64,000 nt of DNA from Cheilinus undulatus (taxonomy: Eukaryota > Chordata > Actinopteri > Labriformes > Labridae), in contig NC_054886.1 of assembly GCF_018320785.1 (NCBI RefSeq), forward strand, positions 2,753,177 through 2,817,176. The letters are read 5' to 3'. Shown here one piece after another: positions 34,457-46,450 of this stretch; position 1 is the stretch's first letter; the number at the start of each line of letters is the position of its first letter. The notes below the pieces were generated by a model, which ran no database searches, had not been told where the DNA came from, and saw only the letters and a program-made list of their open reading frames with translations. Position numbers and translations under genes: made by a program.

Positions 34457-36125
34457 GCTGCAGTCTTGCAGTCCTCTGAGGAGAATGAGGAGCATGTTTC
34501 TGAGGTGGAATCTTACCAGCAGTGAGGATTCATCTGAGAGTCAGTCAGAGTCGTGTTTGTGTGTGACGATTGAAAAATCCCAGGTCAAATGGGCTCTGTT
34601 CATGTTTTTTTTCATATTCACACCACTATTTTATATCAGTGCTAATATACCAAGACCATTTTATGGTCTTCAGATGTTTTATTGCTATGCATTTTGCAAG
34701 GTAAGAAATCCAGGCCTTCACTGAAGTTTCCCTGAAACTTTATGTGATGGCCTCTGGTAGTTAAAGGGGGCTATTACACCTAAAACACCTTTTCCCTATA
34801 TTTTGGAGGGAGAGGCTTAGATTTATTAGGAATTAATGGAAAAAGCACTATAATATGTCAGGATTATCATATATGAAAAATATGTGGTTATAATGGGAGT
34901 CAATGTGGCAAATTTGGTCACGAGGTGGAAGAGTGTCGGTGTGATGCAAATCTCCTATTCTATACACTTCTAGTAGACAGGATTTTGGAATTAGGAAATA
35001 GAAATGAAAAAAAATAAATAAATAAATAGTGGCAAAATTTCATACAGTTAGCCTTTAAACTGACAGGTATACTGAGAGCCAAACAAACAAAAAAACAGCC
35101 AAAATGTCACTTTTGGTCCCCAAGATGCTACGAGGGTTAAAAATGAAGAAAACATGATAAAACCTGCTATGCAAACATGTAAAATGGGAACATTTGCCAT
35201 TGAATACATCTATGTCAGGTTCTTTGAAAGAAATCAGATGATAAATCAGATTATAACTGGCTGTACTGTTGCTGCTCAAATCTGTGATGTGCATCATTTA
35301 TTTTTGTATAAAAGACTAAATTTATAATAGAAATGTACTAAAAAAGTGCTCATATTCAGTGCAGTGAATAACATCTTAAATGTTGTATTTATTTGGATAA
35401 ATAAAACTTTACTATTTGAGTTTAAAAGTAGAAATGATGGCTTCAGGAACTCAGTATCCTGTCAAATCTGGTTAGAGAATCAAGTTTCTTAGTAACCATA
35501 ACTGCCTTTCTCTGGTCTGATATCACCTTCTCTGGTATAATTCCAGCGTTCTTCACATTTTTACCACACAGCACTGAGAAAACTGAATCTGAGCCACAGC
35601 AAATGTAGCTGATTTCAATCTGTGATAACAATAAAAACAATCAAATAAGCTTCATAAATACGCCTCATTTTGAAGTCTGTTTATTTTGTTCAGACGTTGT
35701 GAAAAGTTGACCTGAACAGAATCATTGATGTAATGTCAGCTGATGTTTCTGAGTTCATCCACACAACTAAACTTCATTTTACTGGCTTCCATTCTTTATT
35801 TCAAAACACAAATACTACATTACCCATCAGCCATCAGCACTCCCTGTGGTGCATTGTGGGTATTTCAGTATTAGGGATAAAGAGCTTTGTGAATTAATTA
35901 AAAAGTAAATGTAACTTCATTTAATCTGTGATTTCAACAATAAAAATCCAAGTTTCTATCTTGACATAAATCATTTTGTTGTCAGTTTCTTTTGTTAAAA
36001 ATACAAGACACTGTGATTTTTCTCCTAAACAAGAATAATTGAGGTCATGTAAGCCAATCTTCCAGAGTTTATCCACATAACTAAGCCTGACTTTGTTACC
36101 TTTACTCAGTTTCATTCTGTTTCTT
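34321..36125. other. Unassigned region (copy B)
   Basis: Includes a (TG)n microsatellite at about 34,420-34,454 and the 65-codon - strand open frame at 35,443-35,640 that gives the same protein as in copy A. Dispersed repeats occur at 35,900-36,120. No gene supported. Confidence 0.45.
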
Positions 36126-38340
36126 TAAAAAAAAAAAAAAAAAACTTTATTTATTGTTGTTTTTAACAAATACAAAACATGTTGATGAAATGAAGATCAT
36201 GACACATAGATTCCCCGCCCCCACCCCCCACCCTCACCCTTCAGGAGGCAAATAACAGGTTATACACTCAAAATGAGAGTAAAATGTAGTCCACCAAAAC
36301 ACACAGATACATACAATGATTGAATAAATGAATATGTACATTGGATATTAAAAATCTAGATGGTTAAACACAATAGGGCAAAGTCTATTTATACCTATTA
36401 GGCCAAAATGTCTCCTGAACTGGTCCCATATTTGAACAGAGTTTCTGACAACCAAATGAACATTCAAATTCTGGTTAGTGTTTTTAGTACTCAGTGGTGC
36501 TGTCAGAAATGAAACTGGAGAGACTGGGAGAGTTGACTTTAACTCCATGTCTACCCAAAGGGCTCCTTCTTTGCCAACCAACACTGTGGTCCAATAATTG
36601 AGTTTGGCAATGTTAGCAGCCCAATAGTAGTGTCAAAAACTGGGTAAGCCCAGACCTCCCTCTGATTTAGCTCTCTCTAAATGAGATTTTTTCACTCTTG
36701 CTGTGGATTTATTCCATATAAATGAAGAAACAAGAGCATCTAGTTGAAGGAAAAAGTACTTGGGGAGGAAAATGGGTATCATCTGAAATAAATAAATAAA
36801 CTTGGGCATCACTGTCATCTTCACTGAATTAATCCAGCCAGCCAGTGAAATGGTCAATCCTTGAATAACTGTGATGAACCGGGCAGAAAAAAGAAAATTG
36901 TTTGGTAGTGGGATTTATTTTCCTCCATGGATCACACAGGCTGTAGGAATGCAGAAAAGAATTCACAACAGTTGCTGAAGCTGACAGGGAGCTATTTGGA
37001 TTGGGATTCATCTGTCAAGATGTGTATGAAGGACACAATTGAAATCCCCTCCCCAAATTAGCTGATGGCAGTTCAAATCAGGTAGATGCAACATGGCATT
37101 TTTAAAGAACTGAGGATTATCCCAGTTTGGGCCATAAACATGAAATAAAATGAGGGGGGTATTAAGTAATTTGCCCACAACTATGACATAACGTCCATTA
37201 ACATCTGAAATAGTATCGGTAAGTTCAAAAGGAATCCCTCTCCTGATAAGAATAGCTGTCCCCCTGGCCTTATCATTAAAATTTGAATGGAAAATTTGTC
37301 CAATCCACTTACACCTCAACCTCCCTGACAAGCAATCTTCAAATGTGTCTCTTGTAAGAATCTGATGTCCACATGGAGTGATTTAAGGTGAGTCAGTATT
37401 TTGCTTCGTTTCAGCGGATTATTCAATCCTTTAAAATTCCTGCTAACAAAGGATATTGCACCTTTTTGATTATTTTTATTTCAGAAACCATTTGTAGACT
37501 GAGGTTGTAATGAAAAGACTTGATATAAATACACACACTGGCTGTGTACTGTATCAGAATAAGTCATAATGAAACTACAATACTGCATCAGAAAAAAACA
37601 AAAAAGAAAAAGAAAACATACCAGATAAAGATACAAACCTCCCCTTGCCATCCTGGAACCCTGGGCTGGTCTTCCCTGAACATGAGACTGCCCTACAAAT
37701 AGTCCCCCTACCTTCTAGCATATAACAGGTTAGTGTGTGGTCTAGGCTGCAGGCTCCGGTGCACTCTGTCCAGCGTGGGTGTGTAGGTCAGGTCCAGGGT
37801 ATCTTTCAGCAGATTAGCCACCACCGCCTCCGGTCGCATGTCTCCAAAACCTTCCTCCATGCCGATTATTCTGCAGTTGTCTCTCCGTTGGCGACATTCT
37901 AGGTCGTCGGTTTTAGCCGTCAACCGAGTGACTTCCGATGTGAGAGACGTAACTTTATTTTCCAACTCCACGACCCTGTTAGCATAGCTGTTAGCTCCTT
38001 CCTCCAGGCTATCGATCCGTGTAGCATATGCTTTTATCTCTTTTTGGACTCCGGTAATTTACGTTCTCATGTCCCTTGAGAGATGGTTTATTTTCTTGTG
38101 TAGTTCACCTGATAATGCGGCGATGGACGTATCGATCTTAGCTACCACACTTTGTTCCATTCTCTGCAGCGCCATCATTATCGTGTCCACGTCCAACAAG
38201 CTCTGGGGGGTTTTCAGGGATTCAGGGTCGAGAGTGTCCAAGGCCTCTGGGCCTGCTTTGACCTTTGAATGTTTTGGCATTTCAGGGCAATTTAACTCAC
38301 CGGACAGTTCAGGAGACATCCATTTTTTGAATTAAACGAC
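36126..38340 (-). mobile_element. L1-clade LINE, internally deleted (copy B)
   Basis: Starts at the left with a 19-base A-run. On the - strand: ORF2 C-terminus (36,348-36,584), reverse transcriptase thumb with SVKMTVMPKFIYLFQMIPIF (36,633-36,857), then directly the endonuclease domain (36,840-37,331, with WGGDFNCVL and YGPNWDNPQF), so the whole catalytic palm is deleted. ORF1 follows (37,708-38,319) with coiled coil KVTSLTSEVTRLTAKTDDLE; its C-terminal third is missing, replaced after SLQPRP by HTNLLYARR. Copy C has the same ORF1 junction; copy A does not. Confidence 0.88.
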
Positions 38341-38411
38341 TACAAACACATTGTAGTATGTCCTTTTTTGACTTTTAGACTGATCCACGCAGAGCTCATA
38401 AACCCATGTCT

Positions 38412-39383
38412 TTACATGTCGCTGCTCATGAGCACCCTCTTGCTCTCTTTTTTGACACATTTGTGTCTTCTCAGCCCAGAGCTCCTTGTGAAGCTTTTCT
38501 CACAACCAACACACCAGTACGGCCTGTGTCCGGTGTGGATACGCAGATGCTCCTCAAGATGGTGAGCTGAAACAAACCTTTTGTCACAGTGCTCACAGTG
38601 GTACTTTCTGACTCCAGCATGGGTGAGTTTATGTCTGCCAATTGAAAATGAACTACCAAAACTCTTCCCACACTCCCCACAGACGTATGGTTTCAGACCA
38701 ACGTGGACACGTTCATGTCTGATGCAGTTCCATTGATGTCTGAAGGTTTTCTCACAGTGTCTACATTTGTGCGGTTTATCTCCAGTGTGGATCTGCTGGT
38801 GGAGTGTTAAGTTGCTTTGATACCTGAAGGTTTTTCCACATTGGTCACAGCTGAAGGGTTTCTCTCCAGTGTGGGTGCGCTCATGGGTTATACGTGATGC
38901 TATTGCTGTGAATTTCTTTTCACAATATCTGCACTTGTATGGTTTCTCTCCAGTATGAATACGCTCATGATGCTTTAAAGCACTTTGATTAGTACAGACT
39001 TTCTCACAATCCTGACAAGGGTAGAGTAATTCTCTGGTGTGGATGTTTCTGTGAGTCTTAAAGTTACCCAACCGACTGAAACTTTTACCGCAGTTCTCAC
39101 ATTTGTATGGTTTCTCTCCAGTGTGCATGCGTATATGATTCTTCAATGCTGATGAATGTGTGAAAGCTTTCCCACAGATCTCACAGCTGTATGGTTTCTC
39201 TCCTGTGTGAGTTCGTTGGTGGATCTTACAATCCACTTTTCGAGCAAAATTTTTCCCACACTGATCACAGCTGTACGGTTTCTCTCCAGTGTGAACTCGC
39301 ATATGCTTTTTTAAACCTGATGAAGAAGAGAACGCTTTACCACACTGCTGACAGTCACGACTACGAGGCGTGTCCCTCCGTTT
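38412..39383 (-). CDS. Polydactyl C2H2 zinc-finger protein, main exon (copy B, 11 fingers)
   Basis: Acceptor TTGTTGTTCTAG precedes 39,383; the exon starts KRRDTPRSRDCQQCGKAF. Eleven fingers are visible with TGEKP-type linkers and the same C-terminal four-finger block as the other copies (contact residues differ slightly). The TAG stop used by copies A and C is AAG here, so the protein continues KRVLMSSDM to TAA at 38,412. The predicted DNA-contact residues of finger 7 are Y,S,N,L. No effector domain is visible. Candidate 5' exon: 41,856-41,957. Likely a nuclear sequence-specific DNA-binding protein, target unknown. Confidence 0.87.
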   Translation of the reverse strand, partial: KRRDTPRSRDCQQCGKAFSSSSGLKKHMRVHTGEKPYSCDQCGKNFARKVDCKIHQRTHTGEKPYSCEICGKAFTHSSALKNHIRMHTGEKPYKCENCGKSFSRLGNFKTHRNIHTRELLYPCQDCEKVCTNQSALKHHERIHTGEKPYKCRYCEKKFTAIASRITHERTHTGEKPFSCDQCGKTFRYQSNLTLHQQIHTGDKPHKCRHCEKTFRHQWNCIRHERVHVGLKPYVCGECGKSFGSSFSIGRHKLTHAGVRKYHCEHCDKRFVSAHHLEEHLRIHTGHRPYWCVGCEKSFTRSSGLRRHKCVKKESKRVLMSSDM

Positions 39384-39871
39384 CTAGAACAACAAAAAGC
39401 AGAAAAGAAAACAGTCATGGTGGAGATCTGCAGCTGACAGCTTTGCATTACTGTGGAGGAGAGTTGTCACAATAGCAGTGTTTTCAATGTCAAACTGATA
39501 CACTTTTCAATACCACTGCAACAAAAATGGCCTCCTGGTAGGAGTCAGTGATATGGCTAAAAAACTGATTTACATTTTTTTCCTTCATGACCAAAACATC
39601 CACAGATTTCATTTTCCTGAGGTCAGTTGGCATAGTAACATGAAAATGTTTGTTTGTTGGAATTAAAACAACTGTAGAAGACTGGACTACTAGACTACTA
39701 CAAGACAGGAGCTCAGTTACAGTTAGAGGAAACTACACCAAATAACTATGTCTAACCTTCCAGGACATCCAAACCTTTCTCACTGGAGGCAGAAAATCAG
39801 CTGCTCAACTCCATCACATTGTCAGAAAGGAAAAAGTCAAACTTTAAATGTGTTGAGTGTAAATTCATTCC

Positions 39872-41772
39872 TACAAGAAAAAGAGGTGTCAGCACTCAAA
39901 AAATGTCCTTTTAGGTAGTTTTATTCAAGGCACAACGTGGCACAACGGACGCCTATCAACTCAGTCTTCTTCAGCGTTGTGAAACACTACGTGGAAGAGC
40001 ACCTTAAGTACAGGAAGTATAACCTGTTATACCTGTTATACACTCCTGATCAAAATCTTCAGACCAGTTTAAAAAATTGCAAGATTTCGCATTTTGCACT
40101 GTTGGATCTGAAGAAGGTTCTAAGTAGAGCTTCAAAATGCAAGAATAAAAAATGGGAGTGAGACGACAAAAATTTGAGTAAGCAATTTATTGAAAAAAAC
40201 AACTAAAGTGAAATAGGCTGTTCATCAGCTGATCAAAAGTTTAAGACCACAGCCTTTTAAAGCCAAAATCTGTGAAAAAATGTAGATGCACTGTGATTTT
40301 CTGTCAGGTATTCACACTGTCATGACCTCCTGATGGCAAAGGCTATAAAGCTTTCTGTCTTTTAACGTGGTCAGTTGTTGAGGAGCATAAGCAAGGCCTT
40401 TAGCAACACGCCGTTGCTGCTGAGGTTGGACGCAGTAAGACAGTCATTTTGGATTTCTTCAAAGATCCTGAGGGTTATGGAACAAAAAAGTCAAGTGGAA
40501 GACCCCAAAAAAATTCACCGGTGCTGAGCCAGAGGACCTGATTAGCAGTCTATCCGTGAAGATACGGGACGATCTTCGTCCTAAATTAAGGCTGTTACTG
40601 GTGCTGACTGCAGCCCAATAACCATCAGATGGCGTCTGTGAGGGAAGGGCTTACAAAACTAAAAACATCTTCAAAGGCCTCGTCTCCTTCAACGCCACTA
40701 AATTGCCCGTTTGGACTTTGCAAGGGAGCACCAAACATGGGACAATGAAAGGTGGAAGAAAGTTTTATTCTCTGATGAGGAAAAATGTAACCTTGATGGT
40801 CCTGATGGCTTCAATGTTACTGGCATGACAAGGAGATCCCACTGGAGATGTTTTCTATGCGGCACAGTGGAGGGGGCGCCATCATGATCTGGGCTGCTTT
40901 TTCCTTCAATGGAACAATGGAGCTTCAGGTTGTACAGGGGCGTCAAATGGCGGCTGGCTATGTGGAGATGTTGCAGCGGGCATCCCTCATGACTGAGGGC
41001 CCTCGTCTGTGTGGTAAAGACTGGGTTTTTCAACAGGACAACGCTGCAGTTCACAATGCCCGCCTGACAAAGGACTTCTTCCAGGAGAATAACCTCACTC
41101 TTTTGGACCATCCTGCGTGTTCCCCTGATCTAAATCCAACTGAGAACATTTGGGGATGGATGGCAAGGGAAGTTTACAAAAATGGACATCAGTTCCAGAC
41201 AGTGGATGCCCTTCGTGAAGCCATCTTCACCACTTGGAGCAACGTTCCCACTAGCCTCCTGGAAACACTCGCATCAAGCATGCCCAAATGAGTTTTTGAA
41301 GTGATCAAAAAGAACGATGGAGCTACTCATCACTGAGTCATTTTTTCAAACTTTTATGTCTGTTTTGAGGGTGTTTTCAGGTTGTTGTTTTTTTTAGCTG
41401 TGGTCTTAAACTTTTGATCAGCTGATGAACAGCCTATTTCACTTTGTTGTTTTCAATAAATTGCTTACTCAACATCTTTTTGTCTCACTCCCATTTCTTC
41501 TTCTTGCATTTTGAAGCTCTACTAAGAATCTTCTTAAGATCCGACAGTGCATAATGTGAAATCTTGCAATTTTTCAGCTGGTCTTAAGATTTTGATCAGG
41601 AGTGTATAACAGGTATAACAGGTTATACTTACAGTACTTAAGGTGCTCTTCAACGTAGTGTTTCACAATGCTGAAGAAGACTGAGTCGAAACACGTCTGT
41701 TGTGCCACGTTTTACCTTGGATAAAACTACCTAAAAAGACATTTTTGAGTGCTGACACCTCTTTTTCTTGTA
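39872..41772 (+). mobile_element. Tc1/mariner-like element with about 380-bp inverted repeats (copy B)
   Basis: Same element and site as in copy A, bounded by TA. Termini CAAGAAAAAGAGGTGTCAGC and its complement are cleanly preserved. Inner and outer CTGATCAAAA-type sites are present in both arms. Confidence 0.8.
40333..41337 (+). pseudogene. Tc1-like transposase pseudogene (copy B)
   Basis: The catalytic half (40,848-41,291) is one open frame with [38 protein letters not shown] and [20 protein letters not shown], giving a normal DD34E spacing between the second Asp and the Glu. The N-terminal half is frameshifted near 40,370 and 40,500, and a stop at 41,289-41,291 removes the last residues. 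Best preserved core of the three copies. Confidence 0.85.
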
Positions 41773-41855
41773 CGTTTTGTTTTGTTGTGCACCGTCAGGA
41801 GTTTATTGTTAGGAGGGTGCTCCTTTTATCGCTTTCTCTGTAAATTCATTCCTAC

Positions 41856-41957
41856 CTTGAGAGGGGGAGTCATCTTTCTTCCTCAGACAGCTGCCCTGAA
41901 GTCAGATTCAATGATGGACGGCGTTCCTCTCCACAAGTGTCTGGTCTCAGCACTGAG
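41856..41957 (-). CDS. Candidate 5' exon of zinc-finger gene, copy B (codes MTPPLK)
   Basis: Same structure as 16,643-16,744: acceptor TGTCCTCAG, start ATG at 41,873, donor CTCAAG|GTAGGA, phase 0. The intron begins exactly where the 16-bp direct repeat GTAAATTCATTCCTAC (41,840-41,855 on +) starts. Confidence 0.45.
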
Positions 41958-42329
41958 CTGAGGACAAACAGAGACACATTATCAGACAGCAGCTCCTCAA
42001 GTGTCCACGGTCTGCAGAAGCCCACTGCCTCATTCTTACAAACTTCTCGAAAGGCGTCATAGTGGCAGCTCCATTCAGAAAGAAAGGAACAGTAGTTTTT
42101 ATCTCAGAGAGGAGGTGGGCTCAAAAATAACACCTGGTGTGACTCACGCTTTCACAGGCTGTGATTGGTTGATGTAAACTGTGAATAATAGGGATAAACG
42201 TGATTAGATTTGTGTTTATATCAGACATTTACTAATTAGGTTTAGCTTATTCCTTGTAAGAATGTGGAGCAGACCTAAAACTTCAGTCCTTAGGACCAGC
42301 CCATTAAACAAACAGCAGCCATCAGGAAA

Positions 42330-42925
42330 TAACATACAGTCAAGCCTGAAATCATTCGTACCCCTGTCACTTTGAAGTACTTTTGATTTTTCTCATTTAA
42401 ACAGTGACTCTTCACCCTCAAAACAACATGGACAGAAAATGTTGGAAAGCCTTCAGCCATACACATTTGATTTTGGAGTTAAACCGTAACACATATTTTT
42501 AACAACACAAAAAAATCACTGTGTCAAAATGATTCATACCCTGTTTTAGTGATCAACTGCAAAGCCTCTATTTTTAGTAACAGCCTCCAAGTGATTCCTG
42601 GAATTGCTCACAAGTTTGTTACAAAAGTCCTTGGGAAGTTTGAACCACTCTTCCTTGGCAAAAGCTTCAAGATCCTTGAAGTTGATATTCTTCCTTGCTG
42701 CTACCCTTTTCTTAAGTTCCCCCAGAAGTTCTCAATGGGGTTGAGATCAGGACTTTGACAAGGCCATTCCAAGACTTCCATATCAGTGCCTTGAAAGCAT
42801 TTCCTGGAAACGTTGGCCGTATGTTTTGGGTCGTGGTCTTGTTGATAAGTCCAACACTCCCCCAGGTCCAGACTCTCAGCTGACAGCTTGATGTTTTCTT
42901 TCAGGTCATTTCCTCCAAGCGGTCC
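42330..42925 (-). pseudogene. Tc1-like transposase fragment (copy B)
   Basis: On the - strand 42,590-42,830 encodes HTANVSRKCFQGTDMEVLEW, then PCQSPDLNPIENFWG, and after a one-base deletion KKRVAARKNINFKDLEAFAK. These are the region around the third catalytic residue of a Tc1-family transposase different from the one at 40.3 kb. The remainder is split off by an inserted repeat and resumes at 44,787-44,878 (VEDIMKKEQDLNIHK frame). Confidence 0.82.
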
Positions 42926-44786
42926 AGCTCAGTTCGATGCAGTACAGTACGCATTTTTTTGCATTTCCATAGAGCAAAAGTTGATAAGGGTCCCAAAAAG
43001 CTGACCCGTACCGTCCCACTGTCCGGCACCCTTCCGTAGGGTGCCAAGCTTACCTAACCGTACCAAAAAGGTGGAGCTACACACAACAATAGGGGCTGCA
43101 CTGACGTCACGTCAGCGCGCGACTCAGCTGCTCGCCTCGGGGCTTCAAACACAGAAGTCTGCGCTGTGAGAAGTGGGTGAAAACGGGAGAAAAGCGGACT
43201 AATATCTGCCTAAATGGGAAATATTTGGACTCGACAGACATCCAAACTGTTTCCTAGTCTATGGATATTGGTATCTGGCAACAAATCAAGTTTCCTGATG
43301 TTTAGATGGATGATTTTAAGAACACAAAGCAGAACCTGAAGGCTCACATCAGCCTGATCCATCTGCGATGGATAAGAAACTAAATTAATGCTGAAGTTTA
43401 GTGAATACAAATCCTTAGAACAGTTCATTTTCATCTGTAACTAGTTATTAATCTATTTTTTACGTTAGATAACCTGTAAAAACATCGCTCTGTGGTTGCT
43501 GAACGTGTTTGTAAAACTTCAGGCTGCAGACTGTTTTAAACCGAGATCAGCGCACCACGGATTTCTGACTTAATCTAGCTTGATTTTAACACCAGCTGAA
43601 CTTTTCCCTTATTTTTAATTCGGTGAAATCTCACAGTTCAGCTCTAAACTTTCATACTTTGTCGTATAAACTGTTCTAGACTAGATATATTCACATGTTA
43701 ATGTAGTGTTACGACTCAAACCGTCTCTGTACACATATTTCTAGCTGAGGATCTGTACTGACAGCGGTTAACATCATTAAGATGTAGTTATTTTTTAAAA
43801 AGCACTTCTAGCTGAAATAAAGCTGTTTACTCCTCCTGATTTCTGTCACTCATCCTTTCTATAACTCTGCAGCTGGACCAGCAGACTCGCACTGTCTCTG
43901 TCTTCACATGCATGCTTTTACAGCCCCGCCCACTAGGGCTGGGCAATAAATCGGTTAATTCGATAAATCAGGTTTTCAGAAAATCAAGATTGTGAAACTT
44001 GAAAATGGAGATTTTCTGTTAAACTTAACTGGTGTTATACCAAAGGAAAAGCTACTGTAAGACGCTTTAATTTTATGTTAGTTCTGGCAACCCTGTAAAC
44101 AAAATGATCTTTTTTTTTTCTTACATATTGCTAATGTGTAACCACAGTGTTCTTAAGTCAAGAAAAACATCCTGCTCAGTTTTAATAATCATATTAATTC
44201 TGAATTCCTTTAGTAGAAATTAAAAATTAAAAGTAGTTTTGGTCTGCTTGCCAACATTTTTATCTGACACTGGTTCTGTAGCAGAGATGATAAGAATACA
44301 GAAATAATCACTATTCCTCTGGTGCTCTGGTTTACTTGCACGGAGAGACTTTAGCATGACTTCCTGTCTGCTTCTTAAGCAGATAAAAACTTTCAGAGTC
44401 TGGATGTTCATGTAAATAGCCCTCTATAGGGCACTTTTAAAGACAAGTATACAGCTCACACTTTGACCTTTAAAGGAGCATTCAGTTCAATTTTGTTACA
44501 AATAAACATTAGAAAAACATTATTATTATTGTTGTTGCTGTTGTTGTTGATGAAAAATAGAAGAAACCCGTTCGAGGATTTTTCTTTTTCATTTGAAAAC
44601 AAACAAACAAAAAATCAAAATCAGAAATCGAGGTTTTTTTTTAAAAATCTGATTCAATTTTTTAATGATATCGCCCAGCCCGACCGCCCACCAAGTGAGG
44701 GCATGGGTGGAAACGCTAACTATTTTGGGGATTAGCGAACCAACCCGAACTGAAACAAACCAGACCCCCTGATGGAAACTCGGCTT
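42926..44786. mobile_element. Non-autonomous hAT-like element (copy B), itself interrupted
   Basis: Counterpart of 17,373-18,486, with GTACAGTACGCA near its left end and TTTGTTTCAGTTCGG-type sequence, inverted, at its right. It carries a second, younger hAT at 43,934-44,683. Confidence 0.55.
43934..44683. mobile_element. hAT element with perfect 8-bp target duplication, copy B only
   Basis: 750 bp with ends TAGGGCTGGGCAATA and, inverted, TCGGGCTGGGCGATA. CCGCCCAC flanks both sides (43,926-43,933; 44,684-44,691). Copy A has a single CCGCCCAC at 18,365-18,372, the intact pre-insertion site. No transposase ORF. Confidence 0.93.
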
Positions 44787-44879
44787 TTGTGAATGTTGAG
44801 ATCCTGCTCTTTTTTCATGATGCCTTCCACTTTGACAAAGTTATCCCCCTGGACCAGTAGGCTGCCCCAGACATCATGA

Positions 44880-45600
44880 GCTGATATTTACAGCCAGAAC
44901 TGCCCGTTTTGGATCCATGTCGGGCCTGAGGGAACATCATCCCTTTTTAAAAACAGATTCAAACAGGCTACTCCAGTGTTTCCCATACATTCATTTATTT
45001 GTGGCGGACCGCCTCAAATAGATTCTGGCTCTACCTGTTCGCCCTCGCTCTGTGAATGTAGCGTGTCGTTAAAATGACTATATCGCGAATATCCGAGTAG
45101 AAATTATGTGGAAGTTTTGAGCCGCCAGGGTGCATTTCTCTCTGGAGTTTCGCTTCTCCCATTGTCCCTGAATGCATCTCTCACAGCAGAGAGCTGTCTT
45201 TTTCTCCTCCGCTCATCCAGAAAACTCTGAACATGCGGCCGGGTTTTTATATCAGCGGCGAGAGAAGCAAGAGAGAAGAAGATAAACAGTTCCACTTAAG
45301 AGCCTCCAACAAATCACAGTGAAACATGAAGATTTTCAAGCAGAACTATCACTCCCTCCAGGAAATATACCACACCAAAGTTCTTCTGGAACTGATGGAT
45401 TTATTCTTTCAGCACATCATCTTCATCTAATCCACCGTCCAAATGTTTGAAATACACTACACTGCATTACAAAGCAGCATGCATTCATATTACACAAGTT
45501 GGAGAATAAAGTGTGAAACATCAAAATAAAGATGAAATAAATACCTCGCTGTCTGCACACAACCGAGAGGGAATGAGTCCGGAAGAGAGATGAATCCTCC
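44880..45600. repeat. Dispersed fish repeat (copy B)
   Basis: Counterpart of 21,214-21,950, almost unchanged. Contains AGTGTTTCCCATACATTCAT and GGAATGAGTCCGGAAGAGAG. About 85 bp of extra sequence follow at 45,600-45,690 compared with A. Confidence 0.6.
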
Positions 45601-45901
45601 AACAATAAAACTGGAGAAAATACTCACTTAAAAACCTTCTTAGTCTTCTTTGAGTCTCTCCTTGTAGCACGCGCTCCTTCAATTCGGTGCGTCAACTAAA
45701 GTTTCCCCCTGGACAACAAGTACCAGCTAAATAGTTCCTACCTTACATTAAACATGTCAAATCAGATACTTCAACAAAAATAAACTACTAAATTAAATGT
45801 GCAAATAAATAACTCAATTGACGTGCTATTGTGGCAGTTAAAATAACATTTATATGTGTGTGTGTGTGTGTGTGTGTGCAACCTACATTAACAATCTAAA
45901 T

Positions 45902-46450
45902 CAGGGGTGTCAAACTCAGTCCCAGCAGGGGCCAGATTCTAGATTTAGGTCTAACCTGAGATCCTAACAGGGTCAACATTTAACCAGAACTGTCAACTTC
46001 ATTTTCACCAGTAATAAAATATGAAAAACAAAAAACAAACCAAAAAACAGCACTGATAATGAATAATTTGGAAATTCAAAAAAGTAAAAATTTTAAGTTT
46101 AAAGGCTCAAATCTGAGATAAAATTCCAATTTATTAGTTCAAAAGATCAGAAGATGATATTAAAAATAGAAAAACAGTGTTTTAAAGGGTAAATACAGGA
46201 GAGAAAACATTAAAACATTAGATTAAAAGTCAAAATATGACTTCAAATTTTAAATTGTGACCTTATTAGTCAAAATATGGGATTAAAAAGCCAAAATTAG
46301 GAGTTGAAAATGTCAAAATACGAGCTATAATCAAAAGTGATGACTTAAAAAGTCAAAAATATGACTCAAATTTAAAACTGGTAGTTTGAAAGGTCAAAAT
46401 ATGACATAAAAAGTAAAAATTAATTTAAAATGTAAAAATATGAGAAAATA
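45902..46450. mobile_element. hAT-like element starting CAGGGGTGTCAAACTC
   Basis: The left terminus CAGGGGTGTCAAACTCAGTC is typical of a hAT family. The interior is made of AAAGTCAAAATATGA-type short repeats. A (TG)n microsatellite lies just before it (45,855-45,880). The right end is not clear. A second copy in opposite orientation fills 63,690-64,000. Confidence 0.65.

Larger units (their letters stand above)
27494..45930. repeat. Large direct duplication, copy B
   Basis: Same order and orientation as copy A. Copy B-only insertions include 31,867-32,635 and the hAT at 43,934-44,683; copy B retains the Tc1 transposase piece at 42,590-42,925 lost from A. It lacks the A blocks at 6.4-7.1, 8.5-9.1, 10.9-11.9 and 18.6-21.2 kb. 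Divergence between copies is low in both coding and non-coding parts, so the duplication is fairly recent. Confidence 0.9.
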
